64,000 nt of DNA from Albimonas pacifica (GTDB taxonomy: Bacteria; Pseudomonadota; Alphaproteobacteria; Rhodobacterales; Rhodobacteraceae). The number at the start of each line of letters is the position of its first letter. Within the stretch, counting starts at the first letter, position 1. Shown here piece by piece: positions 52,069-59,935 of this stretch. The translations under genes and the position numbers were made by a program. The notes beneath the pieces were generated by a model. That model searched no databases and had not been told where the DNA came from. It saw nothing but the letters and a program-made list of their open reading frames with translations. The stretch lies in contig NZ_FOQH01000001.1 of the NCBI RefSeq assembly GCF_900113695.1, positions 434,001-498,000 on the forward strand, given 5' to 3'.

Positions 52069-53328
52069 ATGAGCCAGCCACTCCCCCCCGCCCCCGCCCC
52101 CGACCCGACCCCCGACCCGACCCCTGACGTCGACCCCGCCCACGTGCCGACCCGGGGCCCCGCCTCCGGCGGTCTGCCCGAGGGCGTTCTCGCCGATCTC
52201 GTCGCCCTGCGCCGGGACCTGCACGCCCACCCCGAACTCGGCTTCGAGGAGCATCGCACCGCCGCCATCGTGGCCGCGCGCCTGCGGGCCCTGGGCCTGG
52301 AGGTGGTCGAGGGGATCGCGGGCACCGGCGTGGTGGGCACGCTGCGGGCCCCGGGCGGGAACCGCGCGGTGGGCCTTCGCGCGGACATGGACGCGCTGGC
52401 GATGCCCGAGGCGGTGGGGCCGGAGCTCCGCCCCTGGACCTCGACGGTTCCGGGGAAGATGCACGCCTGCGGGCATGACGGCCACACGGTGATGCTGCTG
52501 GGCGCGGCCGAGCGGCTGGCGGCCGATCCGCCGCCCGGCACGGTGCATTTCATCTTCCAGCCGGCCGAGGAGGGCCGCGGGGGCGCGAAGAAGATGGTCG
52601 AGGAGGGGCTCTTCGAGCGCTTCCCCTGCGACATGGTCTTCGGGTTGCACAACATGCCGGGGCTGGCGCCGGACGAGATGGCGGTGGTCGCCGGGCCGCA
52701 GCTGGCGTCTTCGGATTCGTGGAAGGTCACGCTGCGCGGCGTCGGCACGCATGGGGCGAAGCCGCATCTCGGGCGCGATCCGGTGACGGCGCTGGGGGCG
52801 TTCCTGAGCGGGCTGCAGAGCATCGTGGGCCGGGTGGTGGACCCGCTGCAGCCCTCGGTGGTCTCGGCCTGCTCGGTGCAGGCGGGAGATCCGCGGGCGC
52901 TGAACGTGATCCCCGACGAGGTGCAGGTGGGCGGCACGGCGCGGGCCTATACGCCCGAGGTGCGCGACCAGCTGGAGGCGGAGATCGGGCGGCTGGCGCA
53001 CGGGATCGCCGCGGCCTACGGGATCGCGGCGGAGTATGACTTCATCCGGCGGATCCCGCCGGTGGTGAACGATCCGGCGGCGACGGAGGTCGCGGCGGCG
53101 GCGGCGGGCGGCGTGACGGGCGCCTTGCGGCGGGCGTTCGCGCCCTCGACCGCGGGGGACGATTTCGCGTTCTTCGGGGCCGAGGCGCCGGGGTGCTACG
53201 TGTGGCTCGGGAACGGGCCGGCGCGGGACGGGGCGCTGCACCACAACACCGGCTACGACTTCTGCGACGCGGCCATTCCCACCGGGGTCGCCTGGTGGGC
53301 GGAGGTGGCGAGGCGGGCGCTGGCCTGA
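52069..53328 (+). CDS. M20 family amidohydrolase (hippurate hydrolase / N-acyl amino acid deacylase-like)
   Basis: A 419-residue metallo-amidohydrolase: LRRDLHAHPELGFEEHRTA, GLRADMDALAMPEA (metal Asp), GKMHACGHDGHTVMLLGAAE, FQPAEEGRGGAKKMVEEGL and the C-terminal TAGDDFAFFG. It cleaves N-acyl amino acids or related amides. The N-terminus carries an unusual Pro/Asp repeat (PAPDPTPDPTPDVDP) before the domain. The ATG at 52069 is used; the divergent PRTase gene is 45 bp away. Confidence 0.87.
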   Translation: MSQPLPPAPAPDPTPDPTPDVDPAHVPTRGPASGGLPEGVLADLVALRRDLHAHPELGFEEHRTAAIVAARLRALGLEVVEGIAGTGVVGTLRAPGGNRAVGLRADMDALAMPEAVGPELRPWTSTVPGKMHACGHDGHTVMLLGAAERLAADPPPGTVHFIFQPAEEGRGGAKKMVEEGLFERFPCDMVFGLHNMPGLAPDEMAVVAGPQLASSDSWKVTLRGVGTHGAKPHLGRDPVTALGAFLSGLQSIVGRVVDPLQPSVVSACSVQAGDPRALNVIPDEVQVGGTARAYTPEVRDQLEAEIGRLAHGIAAAYGIAAEYDFIRRIPPVVNDPAATEVAAAAAGGVTGALRRAFAPSTAGDDFAFFGAEAPGCYVWLGNGPARDGALHHNTGYDFCDAAIPTGVAWWAEVARRALA

Positions 53329-53333
53329 GGCGG

Positions 53334-53413
53334 CCCGCCCGGGACGCGGGCGCCCCGGCGCGTCCGCTGCGCGGCCGCGACCGCCCCGCCCTGCGTCCCC
53401 TTCGACGGCGGGC
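53334..53413. repeat. 80-bp inverted repeat, right arm
   Basis: The reverse complement of 50302-50381, with 79 of 80 bases matching. It begins five bases after the M20 stop codon. Confidence 0.92.
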
Positions 53414-53473
53414 GTGCGCCCGCCCCGGGGAGGCGCGGACGTCGGAGGGGCGAAACGGCCGCCGCCGGGCGGC

Positions 53474-53494
53474 GCCCCGGGCTTGACCCGGGGC
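53474..53494. repeat. REP-like hairpin, dispersed family copy 4
   Basis: A perfect 8-bp stem (53474-53481 with 53487-53494) and 5-nt loop, with the same flank ggggcctctcgcgg as the copies at 6906, 17901 and 17994. It lies between the convergent M20 and adenine deaminase genes. Confidence 0.75.
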
Positions 53495-53535
53495 CTCTCG
53501 CGGTCCGCATCGGGCGCGGCGGCGCCGGGCGGGCG

Positions 53536-55293
53536 CTAGGCCAGCCCATCCTCCAGGACCGGGGAAGTCAGCAGGCGGCCCGCCTGCGGGTCGGCGATGC
53601 CCAGGTCGGTCTGGTGGGGGCCGGCGTTGCACGCCAGCGTCGCGCCGACCAGCGCCTTGAAGACCAGGTAGGGGGGCTGCCAGTCGACCACCGCCTCCAT
53701 CGCCTCGCGCACCCGCTGGAAGGCCTGCGCGACCTCCGCGAGGGGGGCGTCGGAGACGAGGCCGGCGATGGGGAGGGGGAGTAGGGCCGCGACCTCTCCG
53801 TTCCGGACGACGGCCATGCCGCCGCCGGTCTCGGCCAGCGCGTTGGCGGCGGCGGCGAGGTCCGCGGGGTCGTGGCCGAAGACCGTGAGGTTGTGGCTGT
53901 CGTGGCTGACGGTCGTGGCGAAGGCGCCGCGCCACTCGCCCCAGTTCCCCAGGAAGCCGATGCGCGGGACCGCCGGGGCGTGGCCGTGGCGGTGGATCAC
54001 GGCGATGCGGGTCAGCTCAGGGGGCAGGGCGAGGCGGCCGTCGCGGACGGGGACCTCGCGCTCCGCCCATTCGGTGAAGCGGGGGCGGTCGATGACGGCG
54101 ATGCGGGCTTTGGGGCCGGCCGCCGCGGTCTCGAAGTCGGCGGGAGCGAAGCGGGGAAGGCTCGGGGCGCCGAAGTCGGGGCGCGGGGCGGCGGGGACCG
54201 GGAGGCTCGGGGGGCGGCCGTCGCGCAGGACGTGGGCGGGGGCGAAGTCCCGCAGGTCCCGCAACAGCGCCAGGTCCGCGCGGCGGCCGGGGGCGACGAG
54301 GCCGAGGTCGCTCCGGCCCAGCCGCTGGGCGGCGTTGAAGGTGGCGGCCTGGAGGGCGCGCAGGGCTGGAAAACCCTCGGCGACCAGGCGGCGGAGGAGG
54401 GCGTCGAGGCCGCCCGATTGCAGCAGGTCGTCGGGGAAGACGTCGTCGGTGCAGAGCGTCAGCGTGGGCGGGCAGGCGGGCAGGGCGGCCAGCGCCCGGG
54501 CGATCTCGGGGAGGAGATGGGGGTGGGAGCCGCGCAGCTCCACCCACAGGCCGGCGCGCAGTTTCTCGAGGAGGTCGTCGGCGGAGGTCAGCTCGTGGTC
54601 CGAGGTCACGCCGGCGGCGGCGTAGGCCTGCAGGGAGGGGCCGGTCAGGCCGCGGGCGTGGCCGCAGACGGGTTTGCTGGAGGCGAGCCCGGCCTGCACG
54701 ATGCCGCGCATCCGCGGCGCGCGGGAGGTGACGGCGGCCATGTCCATGACCTCGGCCAGGCCGTGGATCCCGGGGCGGGCGAGCAGCAGGCCGATCTCGG
54801 CAGGGCCGAAGTCGGCGCCGGCGGTCTCGTAGCCCGGCGCGGAGGGGACGCAGGACGGGGCCAGCGGCAGGATCCGCAGGGGGGAGCGGGCGGCCTCGGC
54901 CACGGCCCAGTCGACGCCTTCGAGGCCGGCGACGTTGCCGAACTCGTGCGGGTCCCAGACGACGGTGGTGGTTCCGCGGGGCAGGACGGCCTGCGCGTAG
55001 ACCGCGGGCGTGACCATCGAGCTTTCGACGTGCATGTGCGCGTCGATCAGGCCGGGGGCGACGATCAGGCCGGCGGCGTCGATCGTGCGCGCGGCGTCGG
55101 CGCGGGCGCCGGGGGCGTGGACCGAGGCGATCAGGGGGCCGACGACGCCCACGTCGGCGGGGCGCAGCTCCTGCATCGCGACGTCGGCGACCTGGCCGCC
55201 GAGGATCAGCAGGTCGAAGGGCGCGTCGCCGCGGGCGGCGGCGACGGCGCGGTCGCGCAGGGCCGCGTCGTCGAGGTCGTGGGGCTCGCTCAT
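53536..55293 (-). CDS. ade: Adenine deaminase
   Basis: A 585-residue amidohydrolase-superfamily adenine deaminase (the bacterial Ade type, not the adenosine-deaminase type). Metal-site and family features: LIDAHMHVESSMVTP, VWDPHEFGNVAGLEG, LAEVMDMAAVTS, GHARGLTGPSLQAY, TLCTDDVFPDDL and the C-terminal VSHDSHNLTVFGHDP. It converts adenine to hypoxanthine plus ammonia. It overlaps the nucleoside hydrolase stop by ATGA and is the last gene of the operon. The product matches the base that the hydrolase would release from adenosine. Confidence 0.91.
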   Translation of the reverse strand: MSEPHDLDDAALRDRAVAAARGDAPFDLLILGGQVADVAMQELRPADVGVVGPLIASVHAPGARADAARTIDAAGLIVAPGLIDAHMHVESSMVTPAVYAQAVLPRGTTTVVWDPHEFGNVAGLEGVDWAVAEAARSPLRILPLAPSCVPSAPGYETAGADFGPAEIGLLLARPGIHGLAEVMDMAAVTSRAPRMRGIVQAGLASSKPVCGHARGLTGPSLQAYAAAGVTSDHELTSADDLLEKLRAGLWVELRGSHPHLLPEIARALAALPACPPTLTLCTDDVFPDDLLQSGGLDALLRRLVAEGFPALRALQAATFNAAQRLGRSDLGLVAPGRRADLALLRDLRDFAPAHVLRDGRPPSLPVPAAPRPDFGAPSLPRFAPADFETAAAGPKARIAVIDRPRFTEWAEREVPVRDGRLALPPELTRIAVIHRHGHAPAVPRIGFLGNWGEWRGAFATTVSHDSHNLTVFGHDPADLAAAANALAETGGGMAVVRNGEVAALLPLPIAGLVSDAPLAEVAQAFQRVREAMEAVVDWQPPYLVFKALVGATLACNAGPHQTDLGIADPQAGRLLTSPVLEDGLA

Positions 55294-56198
55294 GCGGCCT
55301 CCACCAGGGCGGCGAGGCAGAGGGCCTTCACGGCGGGGGCGTCGAGGTCCTCGGCGATCTCGGCGTTGTGGGTGTCGGGGTGGCGGGTCTCGACCACGGT
55401 GCGGCCTCGGGTGTGGAGGCCGCCCAGCTCGGCGTCGAGGCGCACGGAGCGGAAGCGGAAGAGGTCGGGACGGAGCACGGCCGCGGCGGCGATGGGGTCG
55501 TAGAGGGCCATGGTCGGGCGGCCCCGCTCGAGCGCGATGTCGAGATAGCCGCCGAGAAGGTCCGCCAGCAGTCCCGCGTTGGGGCCGGGGGCGGCGCGCA
55601 GGGCGGTCACGTCCTCCTCGGCGATCTGCACGCGGCGGCAGGCGTCGAGGTCGATCATGCGGATCGGGACGCCTCGGGCGATCAGGATCGCCAGCGCCTC
55701 CGGGTCGGCGATGGCGTTGTACTCGGCCGAGGCCGTGTGGTTGCCGGAGGTGACGCCGCCGCCCATCCACACGATCCGCTCGATGCGGGGCAGCAGATCG
55801 GGGCGGGCCAGCGCCAGCGCCGCGAGGTTGGTCAGGGGGCCCAGCGCGAGGATCGTGGCCTGCTCCTGCGCTTCCAGCCAGGCCGAGAGGGCGGGGAGGG
55901 CGGGGGGGAGGGGCGGGGCCTCGACCTCGGGCAGGGTTTTTCCGCGGGAGCGGATGCCGGTCTCGCCCAGGATGCGGGTCGCATGCTCCTGCCCGCCGAG
56001 GACGGCGCGGTCGGCGCCCTGCGTCATCGCGAAGGACCAGCCGAAGGCGGACGCCGCGCCGGCGGCGTTCAGGCGGGCGCGGGGCAGGGGGGCGACGCCG
56101 AAGCCGAGCGACAGGCCGTCGATCTCGACCCGCCCCTGCAGGAGCAGGATGGCGAAGACGTCGTCCACGCTCATGTCCGTGTCGATCCACACGCCCAT
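55290..56198 (-). CDS. Nucleoside hydrolase (IUNH family)
   Basis: A 302-residue inosine-uridine-preferring nucleoside hydrolase: the Ca-binding motif VWIDTDMSVDDVFAI at the N-terminus, LGPLTNLAALALARP, VWMGGGVTSGNHTASAEYN and DPIAAAAVLRPDLF. It hydrolyses ribonucleosides to base and ribose. The ATG at 56198 shares a base with the ATPase stop (TGATG); a GTG at 56201 is an alternative. Confidence 0.88.
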   Translation of the reverse strand: MGVWIDTDMSVDDVFAILLLQGRVEIDGLSLGFGVAPLPRARLNAAGAASAFGWSFAMTQGADRAVLGGQEHATRILGETGIRSRGKTLPEVEAPPLPPALPALSAWLEAQEQATILALGPLTNLAALALARPDLLPRIERIVWMGGGVTSGNHTASAEYNAIADPEALAILIARGVPIRMIDLDACRRVQIAEEDVTALRAAPGPNAGLLADLLGGYLDIALERGRPTMALYDPIAAAAVLRPDLFRFRSVRLDAELGGLHTRGRTVVETRHPDTHNAEIAEDLDAPAVKALCLAALVEAA

Positions 56199-57160
56199 CA
56201 CAGCGTCCCCGGCAGGCGGGCGGCGGTCTCCCGCGGGAGGTCGAAGGCGACCTCGGCGCCCAGCGGCAGGGGGGGCTCGGAGGCCGGCGTCTCGGCCTTC
56301 ACCACGCCCAGCGGCGTGTCGAGCACGTATTCGCGTGCGGCGCCGGCGAAGGAGACGCCGCGCACGGCGCCGGTGTGGGGGCCGTGGCCCAGCGACACCG
56401 CGGCGGGGCGCCAGGCGAGGGCGCCGCCGGTCTCGGGGTCCGGCAGGATCGTCTCGAAGCCCACGAAGTCGGCGACGAAGGCCGAAGCCGGGGCGGTCCA
56501 GATCTCCTCGGGGGCGCCCACCTGCTCGATGGCGCCGTCGCGCATCACCACGATGCGGTCGGCCAGCGCCAGGGCCTCGGCCTGGTCGTGGGTGACGAAG
56601 ACCATGGTGACGCCGGTCTCGCGCTGCACGCGCTGGAGTTCCAGGCGCATCTCCAGGCGCAGGCGGGCGTCGAGGTTCGACAGCGGCTCGTCCAGCAGCA
56701 GCACCTTGGGGTTCATCACCAGGGAGCGGGCCAGCGCCACGCGCTGCTGCTGGCCGCCCGACAGCGCCGCAGGCGCCCGGTCGGCGAAGTCCGAGAGGCC
56801 GACGGTGGCGAGGCCGGCGCGCACCTTGGCGTCCAGGTCCTTCTCGCGGCGCAGGCGCAGGCCGAAGGCCACGTTCTCGAAGACCGTCAGGTGGGGGAAG
56901 AGGGCGTAGGACTGGAACACCAGCCCCACCTCGCGCCGGGAGGGCGCCAGCCGGGTGATGTCGCGGCCATCCAGCCGGATGGTCCCCGACTTCGGCGTCA
57001 GCAGCCCCGCGATGGAGCGCATGGTGGTGGTCTTGCCGCAGCCCGAGGGGCCCAGCAGGGCGATCAGCTCCCCTTGCCGGATCGAGAGGTTCAGGCGGTC
57101 CACCGCGACCGTGCCGCCATAGGCCAGCGTCAGGTCCTGGAGCGTGAGGAAGTCAGACAT
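56198..57160 (-). CDS. ABC transporter ATP-binding protein, PotA-like
   Basis: A 320-residue ATPase with Walker A GPSGCGKT, signature LSGGQQQR, Walker B LLLDEPLSNLD and switch His in VTHDQAEALAL, followed by a C-terminal TOBE-like domain. The family energises polyamine, iron and similar importers; the genes beside it suggest a nucleoside or base. It overlaps the upstream permease by 8 bp. Confidence 0.9.
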   Translation of the reverse strand: MSDFLTLQDLTLAYGGTVAVDRLNLSIRQGELIALLGPSGCGKTTTMRSIAGLLTPKSGTIRLDGRDITRLAPSRREVGLVFQSYALFPHLTVFENVAFGLRLRREKDLDAKVRAGLATVGLSDFADRAPAALSGGQQQRVALARSLVMNPKVLLLDEPLSNLDARLRLEMRLELQRVQRETGVTMVFVTHDQAEALALADRIVVMRDGAIEQVGAPEEIWTAPASAFVADFVGFETILPDPETGGALAWRPAAVSLGHGPHTGAVRGVSFAGAAREYVLDTPLGVVKAETPASEPPLPLGAEVAFDLPRETAARLPGTL

Positions 57161-57932
57161 ACTTGGAGAACCCCAGGAATTTCTCCGCCGCGAAGACGAT
57201 GGCGACGGACATGAAGGCCAGCAGGGCCGAGAGCGCGGCGACCGACGGGTCGTAGTTGATCTCCATGTAGGCGATCATGTCGACGGGCAGCGTCCGCACG
57301 CCGGGACCCGACAGGAACAGCGACACCGGCACCTGGTTGAACGAGGTCACGAAGCCCAGGATGAAGGCCGCCAGCACCCCGCCGCGGATGTTGGGCAGCA
57401 CCACCTTGCGGAAGGCCCCGAAGCGGGTGCAGCCGAGCAGGACGGCCGCCTCCTCGATGTCGGTGCGAAGGTTCTCGATCGAGGCCGAGACCACCCGCAC
57501 CGCATAGGGCAGGATCAGCGCGGTATGGGCGAGGAACAGCGCCAGCGTGATCCCGATGCCGGTGGGGATCACCAGATAGCGCAGCAGGCCCAGGCCCACG
57601 ATGATCCCCGGCACGATGATCGGGGCGGAGACGACCAGCCGCACCGTCTCGGCCCCCGGCACCTTGTAGCGGTTCAGCCCGTAGGCCGCCGGGATCCCGA
57701 GGCCCAGCGCCGCCAGCGTGCCGAAGACCGCGAGGAACATCGACATGCCGAACGAGGCCTGGAAGCTCTCGATGGTGAAGACCTTGAGATACCATTGCAG
57801 GGAGATCCCCTGCGGCGGGAAGGCGAGGCTGTTGCCGGCCGAAAGCCCCGCCAGGATGATGATCACGAACGGCCCGATCAGGAAGGTCAGGACCAGCGCC
57901 AGGACCGCCCAGGCGGCGAGACGGGGGCTCAT
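57153..57932 (-). CDS. ABC transporter permease, PotC-like
   Basis: A 259-residue inner-membrane permease with six hydrophobic segments and the EAA loop (IEEAAVLLGCTRFGAFRKV). It is the second permease of the importer. Both ends overlap neighbours: ATGA with the upstream permease and an 8-bp overlap with the ATPase. Confidence 0.9.
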   Translation of the reverse strand: MSPRLAAWAVLALVLTFLIGPFVIIILAGLSAGNSLAFPPQGISLQWYLKVFTIESFQASFGMSMFLAVFGTLAALGLGIPAAYGLNRYKVPGAETVRLVVSAPIIVPGIIVGLGLLRYLVIPTGIGITLALFLAHTALILPYAVRVVSASIENLRTDIEEAAVLLGCTRFGAFRKVVLPNIRGGVLAAFILGFVTSFNQVPVSLFLSGPGVRTLPVDMIAYMEINYDPSVAALSALLAFMSVAIVFAAEKFLGFSKYV

Positions 57933-58768
57933 GACGCGGCCCTCGAGCGGCGGGCGGTGGCCATGCGCTTGAGCAGCAGGTTCGCGGAAAAGCTCATCAC
58001 GATCAGGATCATGGCGATGACCGAGGCCGAGACGAAGTCGTTCGCCACCGTCACGCGCTGGTAGAGCAGGGTTTCGAGCATCAGCACCTTCGAGCCGCCC
58101 AGGATGGCCGGCGTGATGTAGGCGGTCAGCGAGCCGGTGAAGACCAGCGTGCCGCCGATCACCAGCCCCTCGCGCGTCAGCGGCAGGATCACCTTGAGGA
58201 ACACCTGCGCCCAGTTGGCGCCCAGCACGCGGGCGGCGGGGATCGCGTCGCGGGGCATGTTCTCCATCGCCGAGACCAGCGCGATGACCATCAGCGGCAG
58301 GAACAGCTGCAGGAGGCCGATGAACACCGCGGTTTCGGTGAACAGGATGCGCAGGGGGGAATCCACGATCCCGAGCGAGACCAGAGCCTCGTTCACGAAA
58401 CCCGTTCTGCCCAGGATCACCAGCCAGGCGTAGGTGCGCGCCACCGGCGAGATCATCAGCGGCAGGATCACCAGGCCGAAGACGCGGCCGCGGGCGGTCT
58501 TCGGCAGGGTCACGATGGAATAGGCGGCGGCGTAGCCGATTACGGCCGCGACGGCGGTGACCTCGGCCGCCAGCTTCAGCGAACGCAGGAACACGGTCTG
58601 GTTGCGGCCCGAGGAGAAGAACTCCCAATAGCCCATCAGGGTCCAGCCGCCCTCTGCTGTGCGGAAGGCCTCCGACAGCAGGATGCCCACGGGCAGCAGG
58701 AACAGGGCCGCGGCGAAGACCGCCGCGGGCAGGGTCAGGGCCAGGCCTTCGGCTCGGCTGGAGAACAT
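57929..58768 (-). CDS. ABC transporter permease, PotB-like
   Basis: A 279-residue permease with six hydrophobic segments and the coupling loop (DAIPAARVLGANWAQVFLKV). The start at 58768 (MFSSRAEGLALTLP) is chosen because it has an AAAGG ribosome-binding site, while the upstream in-frame ATG lies across the large inverted repeat. It follows the binding protein after a 127-bp gap holding two hairpins. Confidence 0.89.
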   Translation of the reverse strand: MFSSRAEGLALTLPAAVFAAALFLLPVGILLSEAFRTAEGGWTLMGYWEFFSSGRNQTVFLRSLKLAAEVTAVAAVIGYAAAYSIVTLPKTARGRVFGLVILPLMISPVARTYAWLVILGRTGFVNEALVSLGIVDSPLRILFTETAVFIGLLQLFLPLMVIALVSAMENMPRDAIPAARVLGANWAQVFLKVILPLTREGLVIGGTLVFTGSLTAYITPAILGGSKVLMLETLLYQRVTVANDFVSASVIAMILIVMSFSANLLLKRMATARRSRAAS

Positions 58769-58796
58769 CGGGGGCCTTTCGAGAGGTCGGGGGAGC

Positions 58797-58846
58797 GGCG
58801 CATTGAAATGCGCCCTACGAAGCCCGTAGGGCGCATCTCGATGCGC
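58797..58846. repeat. 22-bp-arm inverted repeat inside the nucleoside importer operon
   Basis: Arms 58797-58818 and 58825-58846 are reverse complements at 20 of 22 positions with a 6-nt loop. The motif contains gtagggcgcat and atgcgcc. It sits between the binding-protein gene and the first permease gene. Confidence 0.88.
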
Positions 58847-58862
58847 CATCCCCGGGCAGGTC

Positions 58863-58888
58863 CGGGCGCCCCCTGCCAGGGGCGCCCG
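58863..58888 (-). terminator. Hairpin after the substrate-binding protein gene
   Basis: A perfect 10-bp stem (58863-58872 with 58879-58888) and 6-nt loop, 7 bp after the binding-protein stop. There is no U-run. It probably protects or partly terminates the transcript, so that the abundant binding protein is expressed above the membrane subunits. Confidence 0.6.
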
Positions 58889-58895
58889 AAGGCGC

Positions 58896-59921
58896 TTACT
58901 GCGCCACCTTGGCGTTCCACTGCTCCAGCCAGCTCTCGCGGTTGTCGAGCATCACCGCCGGCGGGATCAGGTCGAGCGACTTCACCGTCTCGGCCCCGTA
59001 GGTCAGGTTCTCGGCCACCTCGTCCGAGACCTGGACCTCGGCGTTGGCGGGGCTGTCGACCAGCGCCTCGGCCAGCGCCTGCTGGATGGGGGTCGAGAGC
59101 CAGAAGTCCATGAACTGCAGCGCCAGCTCCTGGTTCGCCGAGCCCTTGGTCAGCACCATCACGTTCAGGCCGCCGGTCTGGCCCTCCTTCGGGGTGGCCC
59201 AGGCCATCGGCAGGCCGTTGTCCTTGAAGCTCGCCCAGGCGAAGCGGCCCACGGGCGCGGCCCAGATCTCCTCCTGCTGCATCAGCTGCGCGAGCTGGGA
59301 GGAGCGGACGTAGAAGGTCACGATCTCGTCCTTGTGGCCGGCCACCGCCTCGATCGGCGCGGTCAGCGAGGGGTCCTGGTCGCCCATCGCCTTGCCGATC
59401 ATGTGCAGCGCCGGCGGGCCCTGGTTGGTGGTCACGTCGGGCAGGGCGACGTTGCCGGCGAGCTCGGGGCCCAGCAGGTCGGCCCAGCTCTCCACCGTCA
59501 CCTTGTCGGAGCGGTAGACGATCGAGGTCGCGTAGAACGTGTAGCCCACCGCCAGGTTGTCCCCCAGCGGGTCCTTGGCGACGTCGTAGAGCTTGTCGTA
59601 GTTCGAGAGCTGATCCACCGGAACCGGCGCGATCAGGTCCTTGCGCGCCAGCGCCAGCGCGTCGTGGGCGGACAGCACCGCCATGTCGATCACCGGAGCG
59701 GCGGCGTTGGCCTCGATCTTCGACATACGCTCGACCGAGTTGCCGGTCTCCACGACCAGCTCGCAGCCGCAGATCTCCTCGAACGGGTCGTAGACGATGG
59801 TTTTGAACTCGTCCTGGGCGAAGGAATAGACCGAGATGGTCAGGGTCTTGTCCTGCGCCTGGGCCTGGCCTGCGAGGACCAGCGCCGAGGCGCCGGCGAG
59901 AAGGGCTGCGGTCGTCTTCAT
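58896..59921 (-). CDS. ABC transporter substrate-binding protein, PotD/FutA-like
   Basis: A 341-residue periplasmic binding protein with a Sec signal (MKTTAALLAGASALVLAGQAQA). The PotD-type fold is suggested by TLTISVYSFAQDEFKTIVYD, AVGYTFYATSIVYRSDKV, GNVALPDVTTNQGPPALHMI and WLSTPIQQALAEALVDSPAN. Homology alone suggests polyamines or metals; the neighbouring nucleoside hydrolase and adenine deaminase make a purine nucleoside or base more likely. It starts 14 bp after the LacI gene. Confidence 0.87.
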   Translation of the reverse strand: MKTTAALLAGASALVLAGQAQAQDKTLTISVYSFAQDEFKTIVYDPFEEICGCELVVETGNSVERMSKIEANAAAPVIDMAVLSAHDALALARKDLIAPVPVDQLSNYDKLYDVAKDPLGDNLAVGYTFYATSIVYRSDKVTVESWADLLGPELAGNVALPDVTTNQGPPALHMIGKAMGDQDPSLTAPIEAVAGHKDEIVTFYVRSSQLAQLMQQEEIWAAPVGRFAWASFKDNGLPMAWATPKEGQTGGLNVMVLTKGSANQELALQFMDFWLSTPIQQALAEALVDSPANAEVQVSDEVAENLTYGAETVKSLDLIPPAVMLDNRESWLEQWNAKVAQ

Positions 59922-59935
59922 CTGTCGTCTCCCTG

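Noticed and set aside
50302-53413. Insertion sequence or composite transposon bounded by the 80-bp inverted repeats
   Set aside because: No transposase or integrase lies inside and no target-site duplication was recognised; the enclosed genes are metabolic. The inverted repeats are reported as a finding instead.
58768-58849. Extended N-terminus of the PotB-like permease from an ATG at 58849
   Set aside because: The extension would be translated from the 22-bp-arm inverted repeat and has no resemblance to a permease; the ATG at 58768 has its own ribosome-binding site.
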